Assembly: GCA_900762815.1 (NCBI GenBank) | Contig: CAAFHX010000082.1 | Span: forward strand, 1 to 9,100 | Origin: Candidatus Avelusimicrobium facis | GTDB taxonomy: Bacteria; Elusimicrobiota; Elusimicrobia; Elusimicrobiales; Elusimicrobiaceae | Direction of reading: 5' to 3' | Length of the DNA: 9,100 nt | Shown here: positions 1 to 6,361 of the stretch, in pieces | Layout: every line of letters starts with the position of its first letter | Numbering within the stretch: the first letter of the stretch is position 1 | Translations under genes and position numbers: made by a program | Notes under the pieces: generated by a model | What the model was told of the DNA's origin: nothing | The model's database searches: none | The model's input: only the letters and a program-made list of their open reading frames with translations

Positions 1-35
1 TATTATATTAATTCACGAGGAATTAAGAACCGAAA

Positions 36-590
36 ATGTACGAACCTTTCGTTCCCAAAGAAATATTCCTTACCAAAGGAATCGGCCGGCACAAAGAAAA
101 ACTGGCGAGCTTTGAAGAAGCCCTGCGCGATGCAAAGATTGCTCCGTTTAACATTGTGCCCGTGTCCAGCATTTTTCCCCCGGGATGCAAAACCATCCCC
201 GTGTCCAAGGGCGTTAGCCAACTGCGTCCGGGCCAAATCCTGCACTGCGTAATCAGCCGCAATACCAGCAATGAGTACCGCCGCCTGATTTCCGCTTCGG
301 TGGGCCTGGCTATTCCCAAAGACGGCAACAAAACCCACGGTTATATTTCCGAGCACCACAGCTTTGGTGAAACGGATAAACAAGCCGGCGACTATGCCGA
401 AGACTTGGCCGCGTTGATGTTGTCCACCACCCTGGGCATTGAATTTGACAACAACACCACCTGGGACCAAAAAGAAGAAATTTGGAAAATGAGCGGCAAG
501 ATTGTCCGCACGACCAACATCACGCAGTCTGCTATCTGCGTGGAAGGTTTGTGGACCACCGTCGTCGCTGCCGCCGTGTTTGTCAAATAA
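36..590 (+). CDS. Pyruvoyl-dependent arginine decarboxylase (PvlArgDC)
   Basis: This 184-residue enzyme is predicted to decarboxylate L-arginine to agmatine, the first step of the agmatine route to putrescine. PvlArgDC proenzymes cut themselves at a Ser-Ser bond and the second serine becomes the pyruvoyl cofactor. Here the motif VSSIFPPGC places the cut between Ser44 and Ser45, giving a short beta chain and a longer alpha chain. Glu106, in HGYISEHH, fits the conserved acidic catalytic residue of the family. Length is in the family range (about 160-195 residues) and both ends look complete. The ATG is preceded by GAGGAA at 17-22, a rather long 13 bases upstream. A TATTAT/TATATT stretch at 1-9 could be a -10 box, but any -35 lies outside the window. 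The agmatinase gene follows on the same strand, which strongly supports arginine rather than another substrate. Confidence 0.93.
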   Translation: MYEPFVPKEIFLTKGIGRHKEKLASFEEALRDAKIAPFNIVPVSSIFPPGCKTIPVSKGVSQLRPGQILHCVISRNTSNEYRRLISASVGLAIPKDGNKTHGYISEHHSFGETDKQAGDYAEDLAALMLSTTLGIEFDNNTTWDQKEEIWKMSGKIVRTTNITQSAICVEGLWTTVVAAAVFVK

Positions 591-601
591 TCGAGATTGT
601 T

Positions 602-1483
602 GTGAGCGATAACGTACAAACCGATAAGTTTATGGGGCTAGAGAGCAAAAACAGCTCTCTAGCCCGTTGTAAATTCGCCGTCGTACCCGTGCCGTTTGAA
701 AAAACGGTCTGTTACGGGCACGGCACGGCCAAAGGTCCTGCCGCCGTCATTGAAGCCTCCACCCAAATTGAGCTCTACGACGAAGAAACCCACACCGAAA
801 CCTGGGAAGAGGGCATCTGCACCTTGCCGGCGGTCAACTGCGCCGGCTCTACGACCAAAGTTTTCAAAGAAATAGACAAAACGGTCCGCGCCTTGATGCA
901 GCACAAGCAGTGCATTCCGTTCTACATCGGCGGGGAGCACACCGTGACCCAGGCCTTGGCGCAGCCTTATATTGAGGCGCACAAGAACCTGAGCATCCTG
1001 CACTTTGACGCGCATGCGGACTTGCGCGAAACCTTTGAAGGAACGCCCAAAAGCCACGCCTGCGCGCTGTATCCGGCCTCCCGCCAGGTGCCGGTGGTAC
1101 AGGTGGGCATCCGCAGCGTAGCCAGCGAAGAAAAGCAATATTGCAATGCCGGCAAGGTAACCACCTTTTTAATGCACGAACACCGCGACGTCAACCAACT
1201 CATCCCGCAAGTGCTTAAAAAACTGACCGACACGGTATACATCACCATTGATGTGGACGGCTTTGATCCGTCCGTCATCCCGGCCACGGGCACGCCGCAA
1301 CCCGGCGGATTTGGTTGGTATGAAGCGCTGGACTTGTTCCGCGCCGTCATCGCCGCTAAAAAAATTGTGGCCGTAGACGTGGTGGAAGCGTGCCAACGCA
1401 AGGCCGACCCCATTACGGAATTTAATACATCTAAGCTGATTTACCGCTTGATGGGGTATTTGACCGTAAAGAAAAACAAATAG
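602..1483 (+). CDS. speB: Agmatinase (arginase/ureohydrolase family)
   Basis: Predicted to hydrolyse agmatine to putrescine and urea, completing the pathway begun by the upstream decarboxylase. Counting from the proposed GTG start (293 aa), all six metal ligands of the binuclear manganese site are visible: His113 in GGEHT, Asp136/His138/Asp140 in HFDAHADLR, and Asp217/Asp219 in TIDVDGFDP. A conserved late Glu262 (VDVVEA) is also present. The frame stays open upstream to an ATG at 482 inside the decarboxylase gene, but that stretch reads as out-of-frame arginine/cysteine-rich noise. GTG at 602 leaves an 11-base gap after the decarboxylase stop and a weak CGAG at 592-595. ATG at 632 is the alternative, but it would start in the middle of the FMGLE segment, which family members usually carry as FLGLE, and it has no ribosome site. 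Family call is firm; agmatinase over arginase or guanidinobutyrase rests on the operon context. Confidence 0.9.
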   Translation: MSDNVQTDKFMGLESKNSSLARCKFAVVPVPFEKTVCYGHGTAKGPAAVIEASTQIELYDEETHTETWEEGICTLPAVNCAGSTTKVFKEIDKTVRALMQHKQCIPFYIGGEHTVTQALAQPYIEAHKNLSILHFDAHADLRETFEGTPKSHACALYPASRQVPVVQVGIRSVASEEKQYCNAGKVTTFLMHEHRDVNQLIPQVLKKLTDTVYITIDVDGFDPSVIPATGTPQPGGFGWYEALDLFRAVIAAKKIVAVDVVEACQRKADPITEFNTSKLIYRLMGYLTVKKNK

Positions 1484-1507
1484 TTTTTCCGAAGAAAAAA
1501 GAGCCGC

Positions 1508-1539
1508 AAAAAACCCGCACCTTTTGGTGCGGGTTTTTT
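1508..1539. terminator. Bidirectional intrinsic terminator
   Basis: A perfect 14-bp stem (1508-1521 pairing with 1526-1539) encloses a TTTT loop. The GC-rich core CCCGCACC/GGTGCGGG is flanked by six A on the left and six T on the right, so it presents a U-tract when transcribed from either strand. It sits between the convergent ends of the agmatinase gene (+) and the beta-barrel gene (-), and probably serves both. Confidence 0.92.
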
Positions 1540-1554
1540 GTAAACGCAACAGAC

Positions 1555-2172
1555 TTAGAAGTAGAACCGGCCGGTCAAAGCACCGCTGAACCCGGAGCGG
1601 TCGGAATAAACGGCTCCGTCTTTTTTAATTTTGGCGCCGAAAGTATACTTGGCCTCTAAACCCAAAGCAAACACTTTCGTGAACCGGTATTCCGCGCCCG
1701 CCACCAAGTGCGGCGCTACTTTGCTCTTATGTTCTTTTTCCGTGTCGCCGCTCAGCGTGGCTTCCAGCTCGGTGCGGAACAAAGAAATGCCGGCCCCTAC
1801 AAACGGGCTCCAACCTTGCACGCCGTTGTCTCTCTTGAAGTACACCGTCAGCGGGAGGGCATACGTATGTTCCGTAACATCGCCCGCGCCGGATATTTTC
1901 AACTCATTCTCGCCATAGACGTCAAAACCTAATTTTACACCCAATTTATTGGCGTTCTCATTTAACGTCCATTCATATAAGGCTTCCAAACCGAAAAAGC
2001 CGCTGTTTTCATCCAACTCCGTGCTCGTATAGACCGCTTCATCTTGCAAGTCTTTCATCGTTTTCGGGTCATTTTCGCCCACGCCCAGCTTTAGGCCCAC
2101 GCCCCAGTTATCGGCAAAGACCGCCGGAGCAAAAAACAACACGCCCGTCAGGGCAACTAACCATTTCTTCAT
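1555..2172 (-). CDS. Exported outer-membrane beta-barrel protein, 205 aa
   Basis: A small porin-like or OmpA/OmpW-type barrel of unknown specific role. Residues 1-20 form a signal peptide (MKKW, hydrophobic LVALTGVLFFAPAVFA) with a likely cut after AVFA-20. The remainder alternates polar and hydrophobic residues with glycine/aromatic strand ends, such as GVGLKLGVG, FVGAGISLF and ALGLEAKYTFGA, and ends in GRFYF with the C-terminal phenylalanine used by the barrel assembly machinery. Length fits an eight-stranded barrel. The start is supported by AAGGAG at 2179-2184, six bases away. It lies 68 bases downstream of the TPR gene, with promoter-like boxes in between, so it may be transcribed alone as well as with the operon. 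It resembles the other barrel gene at 6362-7021 in size and style, though I cannot show close homology by eye. Confidence 0.85.
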   Translation of the reverse strand: MKKWLVALTGVLFFAPAVFADNWGVGLKLGVGENDPKTMKDLQDEAVYTSTELDENSGFFGLEALYEWTLNENANKLGVKLGFDVYGENELKISGAGDVTEHTYALPLTVYFKRDNGVQGWSPFVGAGISLFRTELEATLSGDTEKEHKSKVAPHLVAGAEYRFTKVFALGLEAKYTFGAKIKKDGAVYSDRSGFSGALTGRFYF

Positions 2173-2207
2173 ACCATTCTCCTTGAGGGGGAATTAAACG
2201 ACAGTAA

Positions 2208-2236
2208 ACTATACTAATTTTTTCTTTACAAGTCTA
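2208..2236 (-). promoter_or_regulatory. Candidate sigma70-type promoter for the beta-barrel gene
   Basis: On the minus strand TAGACT (2231-2236, four of six matches to TTGACA) is separated by exactly 17 bases from TATAGT (2208-2213, five of six matches to TATAAT). It sits immediately after the TPR gene stop and about 36 bases before the barrel gene start, leaving room for the AAGGAG ribosome site. Confidence 0.5.
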
Positions 2237-2240
2237 CCGT

Positions 2241-3434
2241 TTACAGCGGGGGCAGCGGCCCGACCTGCCTGCCGGCGGCGGCCTGCCAGGGGGTTTTAAG
2301 GCCTTGTTTGGCCGCTTCGTCAAACCCCCATTTGTCTTTAAAGGAAAGCACTTTTTTGTACTGCGCCTGCGCTAAAGCACGCAACCCCAAGGCGTCATAC
2401 ACCTGGCCCAACCGGTATTCATTCCACACCCCCCAGCGGCTGGGGGCTTGGGAGGCCAACGCCTGTTGCCCGGCTTCAAACGCTTCCCGCGCGGCCTGCC
2501 ATTGCCCTTGCGCCATGAGCGCGGTGCCGATGGCCGTATAGGCCCGGGAAATATAAATGTCTTTGTAAAAAGGGTCCGTGCCAATCAATGCCAAAAACTC
2601 CTTGCCGCCGCTGAGCACTTGCTCATATTGTCCGGTCTCAAACAGGCAAATCAGCTCCACATAGTGCATGAGCGGATTGTCCGGGAATTTGGCGCGCAGC
2701 TGGCGGATGTACTGCAGGGATTTCTCCGGCGCATAATATTTGCTGCCCCGGGTGTTTTGCACCTCTATCAAAATCAGTTTGGCGCTGTCGGCGGTGAACA
2801 GGGCCTTTTCCCGGGCGGCATTGAGCTGGGCCACCCCTTGGTCCGGGTCTCCTTTAATGGCCACAATTTTGGCCAAAATTTTAATCACGCCGGGCAAGGT
2901 GCCCGCAAAATAATTGTAAATGCCCAACCCAAAATACGCGTCGTAATACGTGGGGTCTAATTGCAGGGATTTCTCTAAATTCTTGATAGCGCGGCGGCCG
3001 GAAAAATACGCCGTTACCCAGCTGCGCGTACGCATGGAAAACATCGCCCGCAGGCCATATAGCGCGCCCAAGCCCATGTAGGCGTTGGGGTCGTCGGGGT
3101 TTTTCTTGAGCCAGCGTTTAATGCCGTCTATGGAGTCTTCCAACGTCTTTTCAAACACCTTGCGCTGCCGGTCGTCGCTGGTTTCAAATTCATATTCGTA
3201 GCGGCTCCAGGCAATCATCGCATTGCCAAAGTGCGCAAACGGATGGTCCGGATACAGGGCAAAGACCTTTTCTATATTTTCCTGTGCGGTGGCAAAGTCC
3301 AGGCTGTACACGCCGTTAATCCCCACCGTGGCATATTGCATGACCTCGGGGGGCAGTTTAATCTCGCCGTAAGACGGCGCAGCCGCACTGAGCAGCAAAC
3401 CCAGCGCGGCCACGAGCGCAAAAAAACGGCGCAT
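2241..3434 (-). CDS. Exported tetratricopeptide-repeat (TPR) protein
   Basis: A 397-residue protein that probably serves as a periplasmic or envelope-associated scaffold; its partner is unknown. The N-terminus has an export signal (MRRFF, then hydrophobic ALVAALGLLLSAAAP, cut around residues 19-23) and lacks a lipobox cysteine. The mature part shows helix-pair TPR signatures: an ALYPDHPFAHFGNA segment, NPDDPNAYMGLGALYGLRAM, LDPTYYDAYFGLGIYNYFAG, and near the C-terminus a clear pair (AIGTALMAQGQWQAAREAFE, then YRLGQVYDALGLRALAQAQY). The tail is short and proline-rich. Its ATG overlaps the serS stop by one base (TAATG), indicating translational coupling, and a GAGG lies inside the end of serS about 12 bases upstream. 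No catalytic motif is seen. Confidence 0.85.
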   Translation of the reverse strand: MRRFFALVAALGLLLSAAAPSYGEIKLPPEVMQYATVGINGVYSLDFATAQENIEKVFALYPDHPFAHFGNAMIAWSRYEYEFETSDDRQRKVFEKTLEDSIDGIKRWLKKNPDDPNAYMGLGALYGLRAMFSMRTRSWVTAYFSGRRAIKNLEKSLQLDPTYYDAYFGLGIYNYFAGTLPGVIKILAKIVAIKGDPDQGVAQLNAAREKALFTADSAKLILIEVQNTRGSKYYAPEKSLQYIRQLRAKFPDNPLMHYVELICLFETGQYEQVLSGGKEFLALIGTDPFYKDIYISRAYTAIGTALMAQGQWQAAREAFEAGQQALASQAPSRWGVWNEYRLGQVYDALGLRALAQAQYKKVLSFKDKWGFDEAAKQGLKTPWQAAAGRQVGPLPPL

Positions 3435-4723
3435 TATTTCTTGGCCTCAATTTTGTCCTTGCCAAAGTACGGGCGCAAGGCAGGCGGGATAATGACGGAG
3501 CCGTCGGCCTGTTGGAAGTTCTCCAAAATGGCGGCAAAGGTGCGGCCCACCGCCAATCCGCTGCCGTTTAAGGTGTGTACATATTCCAATTTGCCTTGGG
3601 CGTTTTTATAACGCAGCCCCATACGGCGGGCTTGGAAGTCCAGGCAGTTGGAGCAAGAGGAAATCTCGCGGAAGCGGTTTTCGCTGGGCATCCACACTTC
3701 AATATCATACGTCTTGGCCGATGAAAAACCGATATCGCCCGAGCACAATTCCACCACATGGTAAGGCAGCCCCAATTCCTTGAGCACTTCCTGCGCGTCG
3801 GAGACCATAATCTCCAGCATTTGATAGGAATTCTCCGGCTTGGAAATCATCACCAGCTCCACCTTGTTGAATTGGTGGTTGCGGATTAAGCCCCGGGTGT
3901 CTTTGCCATAGGTGCCCGACTCTTTGCGGAAGCACGGCGTCCACGCCGTCAGTTTAATAGGCAGCTCCGCCTCGGCAATCGTGCGGCCGCGGTTTAAGTT
4001 GGTCAGCGGAATTTCGGCGGTGGAAATCAAAAATTGTTTCGGCTCGCCCGTCAGCTCATACATATCTTCGCGGAATTTGGGCAGTTGGCCGGTGCCAAAT
4101 AAAATTTCTTCATTAACAATGACCGGGGGCAAAATTTCCGTATAGCCCTTGCGCGCGTGCATGTCCAGCATAAAAGAAATGATGGCGCGCTCCAAACGGG
4201 CGCCGTCGCCTTTGTACAAGGCAAAGCGGCTGCCGGAAAGCGTGGCCGCGGCGGCAAAATCCAAAATGCCCAATTTCTCGCCGACGGCCTGGTGGTCCAA
4301 CGGTTTAAAATCAAATTTAGGCAAAGGCAAGGTGCAAGGCAAATATTCCGGGTTGTCCGCGTCGGACTTGCCCACGGGGATGTGTTCATTGGGCAGGTTA
4401 GGAATGCTCAAGAGCAAATCATCAATGTGTTTTTTAAGCGGGTCCAAGTCCGCCTCTTTTTGGGCCATTTCTTCCTTCAGTTGGCCCACCTGCGCCATGG
4501 CCTCTTTGGCGGCTTCGTCGCCTTTTTCTTTCTTAATGACGCCGATTTGTTTAGACAAACTATTGCGTTTGGCGCGCAGTTCTTCCACGCAGGCCAATAC
4601 CTTTTTGTAGGAGTCATACACGCCCAATACTTCGTCAATTTGCGCAGCCAGCTCCGGCTTGCGCAAAGACAAGCGGCGTTTGACCTCGTCGGGATTTGCA
4701 ATAATTTGTTTGATGTCTAACAT
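3434..4723 (-). CDS. serS: Seryl-tRNA synthetase
   Basis: Charges tRNA-Ser (and tRNA-Sec where present) with serine in the cytoplasm. At 429 residues it is full length. Residues 1 to about 110 form the long helical hairpin that grips the tRNA variable arm, with charged heptads around 38-100. The class II catalytic domain follows: FGTGQLPKF (209-217), the serine-binding STAE (234-237), motif 2 with FRKE (265-268), the family signature ISSCSNCLDFQARR (354-367) and motif 3 GSGLAVGRT (387-395). The C-terminal segment IIPPALRPYFG is also typical. The start is supported by GAGG at 4731-4734, seven bases upstream. The gene begins four bases after the stop of the small membrane-protein gene and its stop overlaps the TPR start, so a housekeeping gene sits inside an envelope-type operon with no promoter of its own that I can see. 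Confidence 0.98.
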   Translation of the reverse strand: MLDIKQIIANPDEVKRRLSLRKPELAAQIDEVLGVYDSYKKVLACVEELRAKRNSLSKQIGVIKKEKGDEAAKEAMAQVGQLKEEMAQKEADLDPLKKHIDDLLLSIPNLPNEHIPVGKSDADNPEYLPCTLPLPKFDFKPLDHQAVGEKLGILDFAAAATLSGSRFALYKGDGARLERAIISFMLDMHARKGYTEILPPVIVNEEILFGTGQLPKFREDMYELTGEPKQFLISTAEIPLTNLNRGRTIAEAELPIKLTAWTPCFRKESGTYGKDTRGLIRNHQFNKVELVMISKPENSYQMLEIMVSDAQEVLKELGLPYHVVELCSGDIGFSSAKTYDIEVWMPSENRFREISSCSNCLDFQARRMGLRYKNAQGKLEYVHTLNGSGLAVGRTFAAILENFQQADGSVIIPPALRPYFGKDKIEAKK

Positions 4724-4727
4724 ATAT

Positions 4728-4982
4728 TTACCTCGTTTCTTCTTCGTCTAAATTTACCATATACGGCTGTGGGAAAAAGTGCCGGTACGGCTTAATTGTT
4801 TTGGCAGTGTATTCCAACGCATACGTGCCCAACAAACGGGCGCTCACCGGGGCCACCGCGCTTTGGCTGGCCACCAGCACCCCTACCAACAAAAACAATC
4901 CGACCGTCAGCACCTTCACCACGGCAAAAAATCCGCCCAGCGCCAAGCGTGATAAACTGCCCGGTTGTGTTACCGGCTTCAT
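4728..4982 (-). CDS. Small single-pass membrane protein, unknown function
   Basis: I do not recognise this 84-residue protein. It has a short polar N-terminus, one strongly hydrophobic segment at about residues 14-38 (LALGGFFAVVKVLTVGLFLL and following), then a 45-residue soluble tail ending in the acidic NLDEEETR. The ATG at 4982 is chosen because it overlaps the upstream lipoprotein stop as ATGA and has GGGGGA a few bases upstream inside that gene. The frame extends further back to 5096, but only through lipoprotein coding sequence. Its stop is four bases before the serS start. Coupling on both sides suggests steady co-expression with the lipoprotein and serS. It could be an accessory subunit of the lipoprotein, but nothing in the residues proves that. 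Confidence 0.7.
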   Translation of the reverse strand: MKPVTQPGSLSRLALGGFFAVVKVLTVGLFLLVGVLVASQSAVAPVSARLLGTYALEYTAKTIKPYRHFFPQPYMVNLDEEETR

Positions 4983-5656
4983 TGTTTCCCCCGGCGTTTG
5001 GTCAATTCTTTGGTAAAGCTTTTGACCAAGCTGCGGGCAATGGAATCTGCCGCGTCCAGCGCGCTGGAGCTCTCTTGCGACAGCGAACCAATCCAAATAA
5101 TTTCCGCCGTTTCCACATCCACCAATTTGGCAATAATCCCCACCTGTGCATCAATAGTATACTGGCTGGGGCGCACGTCGGTGCTGTGCGTATACTGCGT
5201 GCCCACATTTTGGGTATAGGCGGCGTAACTGCCGTCGGGCAATTGCCGGATGCCTTGCGCATACACCGGGTGGGACTCCGTGCGGCGGGTGGACACCAAG
5301 GCCAACTCCGTGCGCGTCGGCGTATAAGAGGTAACCTCTCCGATCAGCAATACATCCACCCCTAAAATTTCACCGATTTTTTTGGTGGTCGCCGGGGACA
5401 AATACCCCGACACGGAAATATTGTGCTCGCCCAATACTTGCTCCAGCTGGGCGCGCTCCACCACCTTAAAGCCCGACTCTATTAAGTATTTGGCGAATAA
5501 ATTTTCCACGCCGGACAGCCCGCTGTACGGGCTGGAAAAGCCCATGACCCCAATGCGGTTCATTTGGCTGAAATCATAGCTTTGGCTAATCACGGTTTTG
5601 GGGGTACACCCCGCCAGCCAAAAAAGCCCCAGCAGGAAAATAAAAAATTTTTTCAT
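4979..5656 (-). CDS. CsgG/HfaB-like outer-membrane lipoprotein
   Basis: A 225-residue lipoprotein with a clear signal: MKKFF, a hydrophobic stretch and the lipobox LAGC ending at Cys17, which would be lipidated. The mature part resembles the CsgG-type fold: a first strand NRIGVMGFSS, a helix with GVENLFAKYLIESGFKVVERAQLEQVLGE, then KKIGEILGVDVLLIGEVTSY, and at the end IIAKLVDVETAEIIWIGSLS followed by a charged helix. CsgG itself forms a secretion pore for curli subunits. No curli genes are seen nearby, so secretion is not claimed. Many bacteria carry such lipoproteins with unknown roles. The ATG at 5656 is used because an earlier in-frame start (5968) would run antisense through kdsC and bury the signal peptide. 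The residues between about 115 and 165 (His/Tyr/Thr-rich) are less family-like. Possibly a leaderless transcript. Confidence 0.8.
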   Translation of the reverse strand: MKKFFIFLLGLFWLAGCTPKTVISQSYDFSQMNRIGVMGFSSPYSGLSGVENLFAKYLIESGFKVVERAQLEQVLGEHNISVSGYLSPATTKKIGEILGVDVLLIGEVTSYTPTRTELALVSTRRTESHPVYAQGIRQLPDGSYAAYTQNVGTQYTHSTDVRPSQYTIDAQVGIIAKLVDVETAEIIWIGSLSQESSSALDAADSIARSLVKSFTKELTKRRGKQ

Positions 5657-5723
5657 AGTTTTATTATATAATTTTTCCCGCCGGTTATTCGGGGCCTTTG
5701 CCCTGAAATGATATAATAAAACC
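5657..5723. promoter_or_regulatory. Divergent promoter region with mirrored -10 boxes
   Basis: These 67 bases separate the divergent lipoprotein and kdsC genes. On the plus strand TATAAT (5712-5717) is preceded by TGA, making an extended -10 that can work without a good -35. On the minus strand TATAAT occupies 5663-5668; I find no convincing -35 for it. Each box is followed by six bases and then ATG. The 12-mers GTTTTATTATAT (5658-5669) and ATATAATAAAAC (5711-5722) are perfect reverse complements, so both genes have the same start-proximal sequence. No ribosome site fits between box and start on either side. Confidence 0.75.
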
Positions 5724-6320
5724 ATGACCAATACCTTTTTAGAAAAAGCCAAAAACCTCAAACTCTTGCTGACCGACGTAGACGGCGTGCTGACCGACAG
5801 CAAACTCATCTGGTACACCGACGGCAACGGCAAACACATTGAAGTGAAAAACTTTGAATCCTTAGACGGCATGGGACTGATTTTCTTGCGCGCGTGCGGC
5901 ATTCGCACCGGGATTATTTCCCGAGGCAGCGCCCCCGTACTGCAAAATTGGGGCCGCATGCTGGGCATGGATTTGTTGTACTACGACGTGCGCAATAAAA
6001 CCGCCGCGCTGTTGGACGCGTGCGCGCGGCTTGCTATTTCCCCCGAGGAAACGGCCTTCATCGGCGACGATATTATAGACCTGGGCGTGCTGCAAGCAAC
6101 CGGGCTGCCGCTGACGGTGGCCAACGGCGTAGCAGAAGTGCAGCGCGTGGCGCAATATGCCTCCCCCAAGCGGGGCGGGGAAGGCGCCGTGCGCGATATT
6201 TGCGAGCAAATTTTAAAGGCGCGCGGCCAATGGGACGGCGTCGTGCGCGATGTGGCCGCCGGCGTTTTTAAAGACCCGGAAAACGATTTGGTCATTGTCA
6301 AAACCACCCCAAAAAATTAA
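5724..6320 (+). CDS. kdsC: KdsC-type HAD phosphatase (Kdo 8-phosphate phosphatase)
   Basis: Predicted to remove phosphate from 3-deoxy-D-manno-octulosonate 8-phosphate to give Kdo for the LPS inner core, in the cytoplasm. The 198-residue protein shows the HAD motifs of the KdsC/YrbI subfamily: motif I LLLTDVDGVLTDS with nucleophile Asp18 and acid/base Asp20, motif II serine Ser66 (IISRGS), motif III Lys92 (RNKTAAL), and motif IV GDDIIDLGVL with Asp115, Asp116 and Asp119. The late GGEGAVRDICEQIL segment is also typical. No large cap domain is present, as in the C0 tetrameric enzymes. About 28 residues follow the usual end of the family. No ribosome site precedes the ATG, which sits six bases from a TATAAT box. 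The exact substrate (Kdo-8-P versus a related nonulosonate phosphate) is inferred from the family. Confidence 0.9.
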   Translation: MTNTFLEKAKNLKLLLTDVDGVLTDSKLIWYTDGNGKHIEVKNFESLDGMGLIFLRACGIRTGIISRGSAPVLQNWGRMLGMDLLYYDVRNKTAALLDACARLAISPEETAFIGDDIIDLGVLQATGLPLTVANGVAEVQRVAQYASPKRGGEGAVRDICEQILKARGQWDGVVRDVAAGVFKDPENDLVIVKTTPKN

Positions 6321-6322
6321 AA

Positions 6323-6328
6323 TATAAT
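6323..6328 (+). promoter_or_regulatory. Candidate -10 box for the second beta-barrel gene
   Basis: A consensus TATAAT begins three bases after the kdsC stop. No good -35 lies at the right distance; TTGTCA at 6295-6300 would be 22 bases away, which is too far. A start near 6335 would give a leader of about 27 bases containing AAAGGAG at 6351-6357, four bases before the barrel ATG. Read-through from kdsC is equally possible. Confidence 0.35.
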
Positions 6329-6361
6329 TAGGTCTTTTAAAAAGACTGCCAAAGGAGCTTT

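Noticed and set aside
659..1138. Antisense open frame (159 codons) over the agmatinase gene
   Set aside because: The plus strand holds all six metal ligands of an agmatinase; the reverse frame shows no recognisable domain.
3634..3675. Cys-x-x-Cys in seryl-tRNA synthetase as a possible zinc site
   Set aside because: SSCSNCxDFQARR is a standard signature of bacterial SerS and does not indicate a novel metal site.
4157..4720. Long open frame antisense to serS (187 codons)
   Set aside because: It mirrors a certain gene. The protein is low-complexity Phe/Gly/Gln-rich, lacks motifs, and is what GC-biased third positions produce on the opposite strand.
4983..5096. Upstream start at 5096 for the 84-aa membrane protein
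   Set aside because: The added residues are the lipoprotein coding sequence read in another frame, while the ATGA overlap at 4979-4982 gives a normal coupled start.
5657..5968. N-terminal extension of the lipoprotein back to 5968
   Set aside because: It would overlap kdsC on the opposite strand, cross both -10 boxes and place the signal peptide and lipobox in mid-protein.
6332..6346. Small hairpin GTCTTT/AAAGAC in the leader of the second barrel gene
   Set aside because: Only six mostly A-T pairs with a tiny loop; too weak to call a terminator or regulator.
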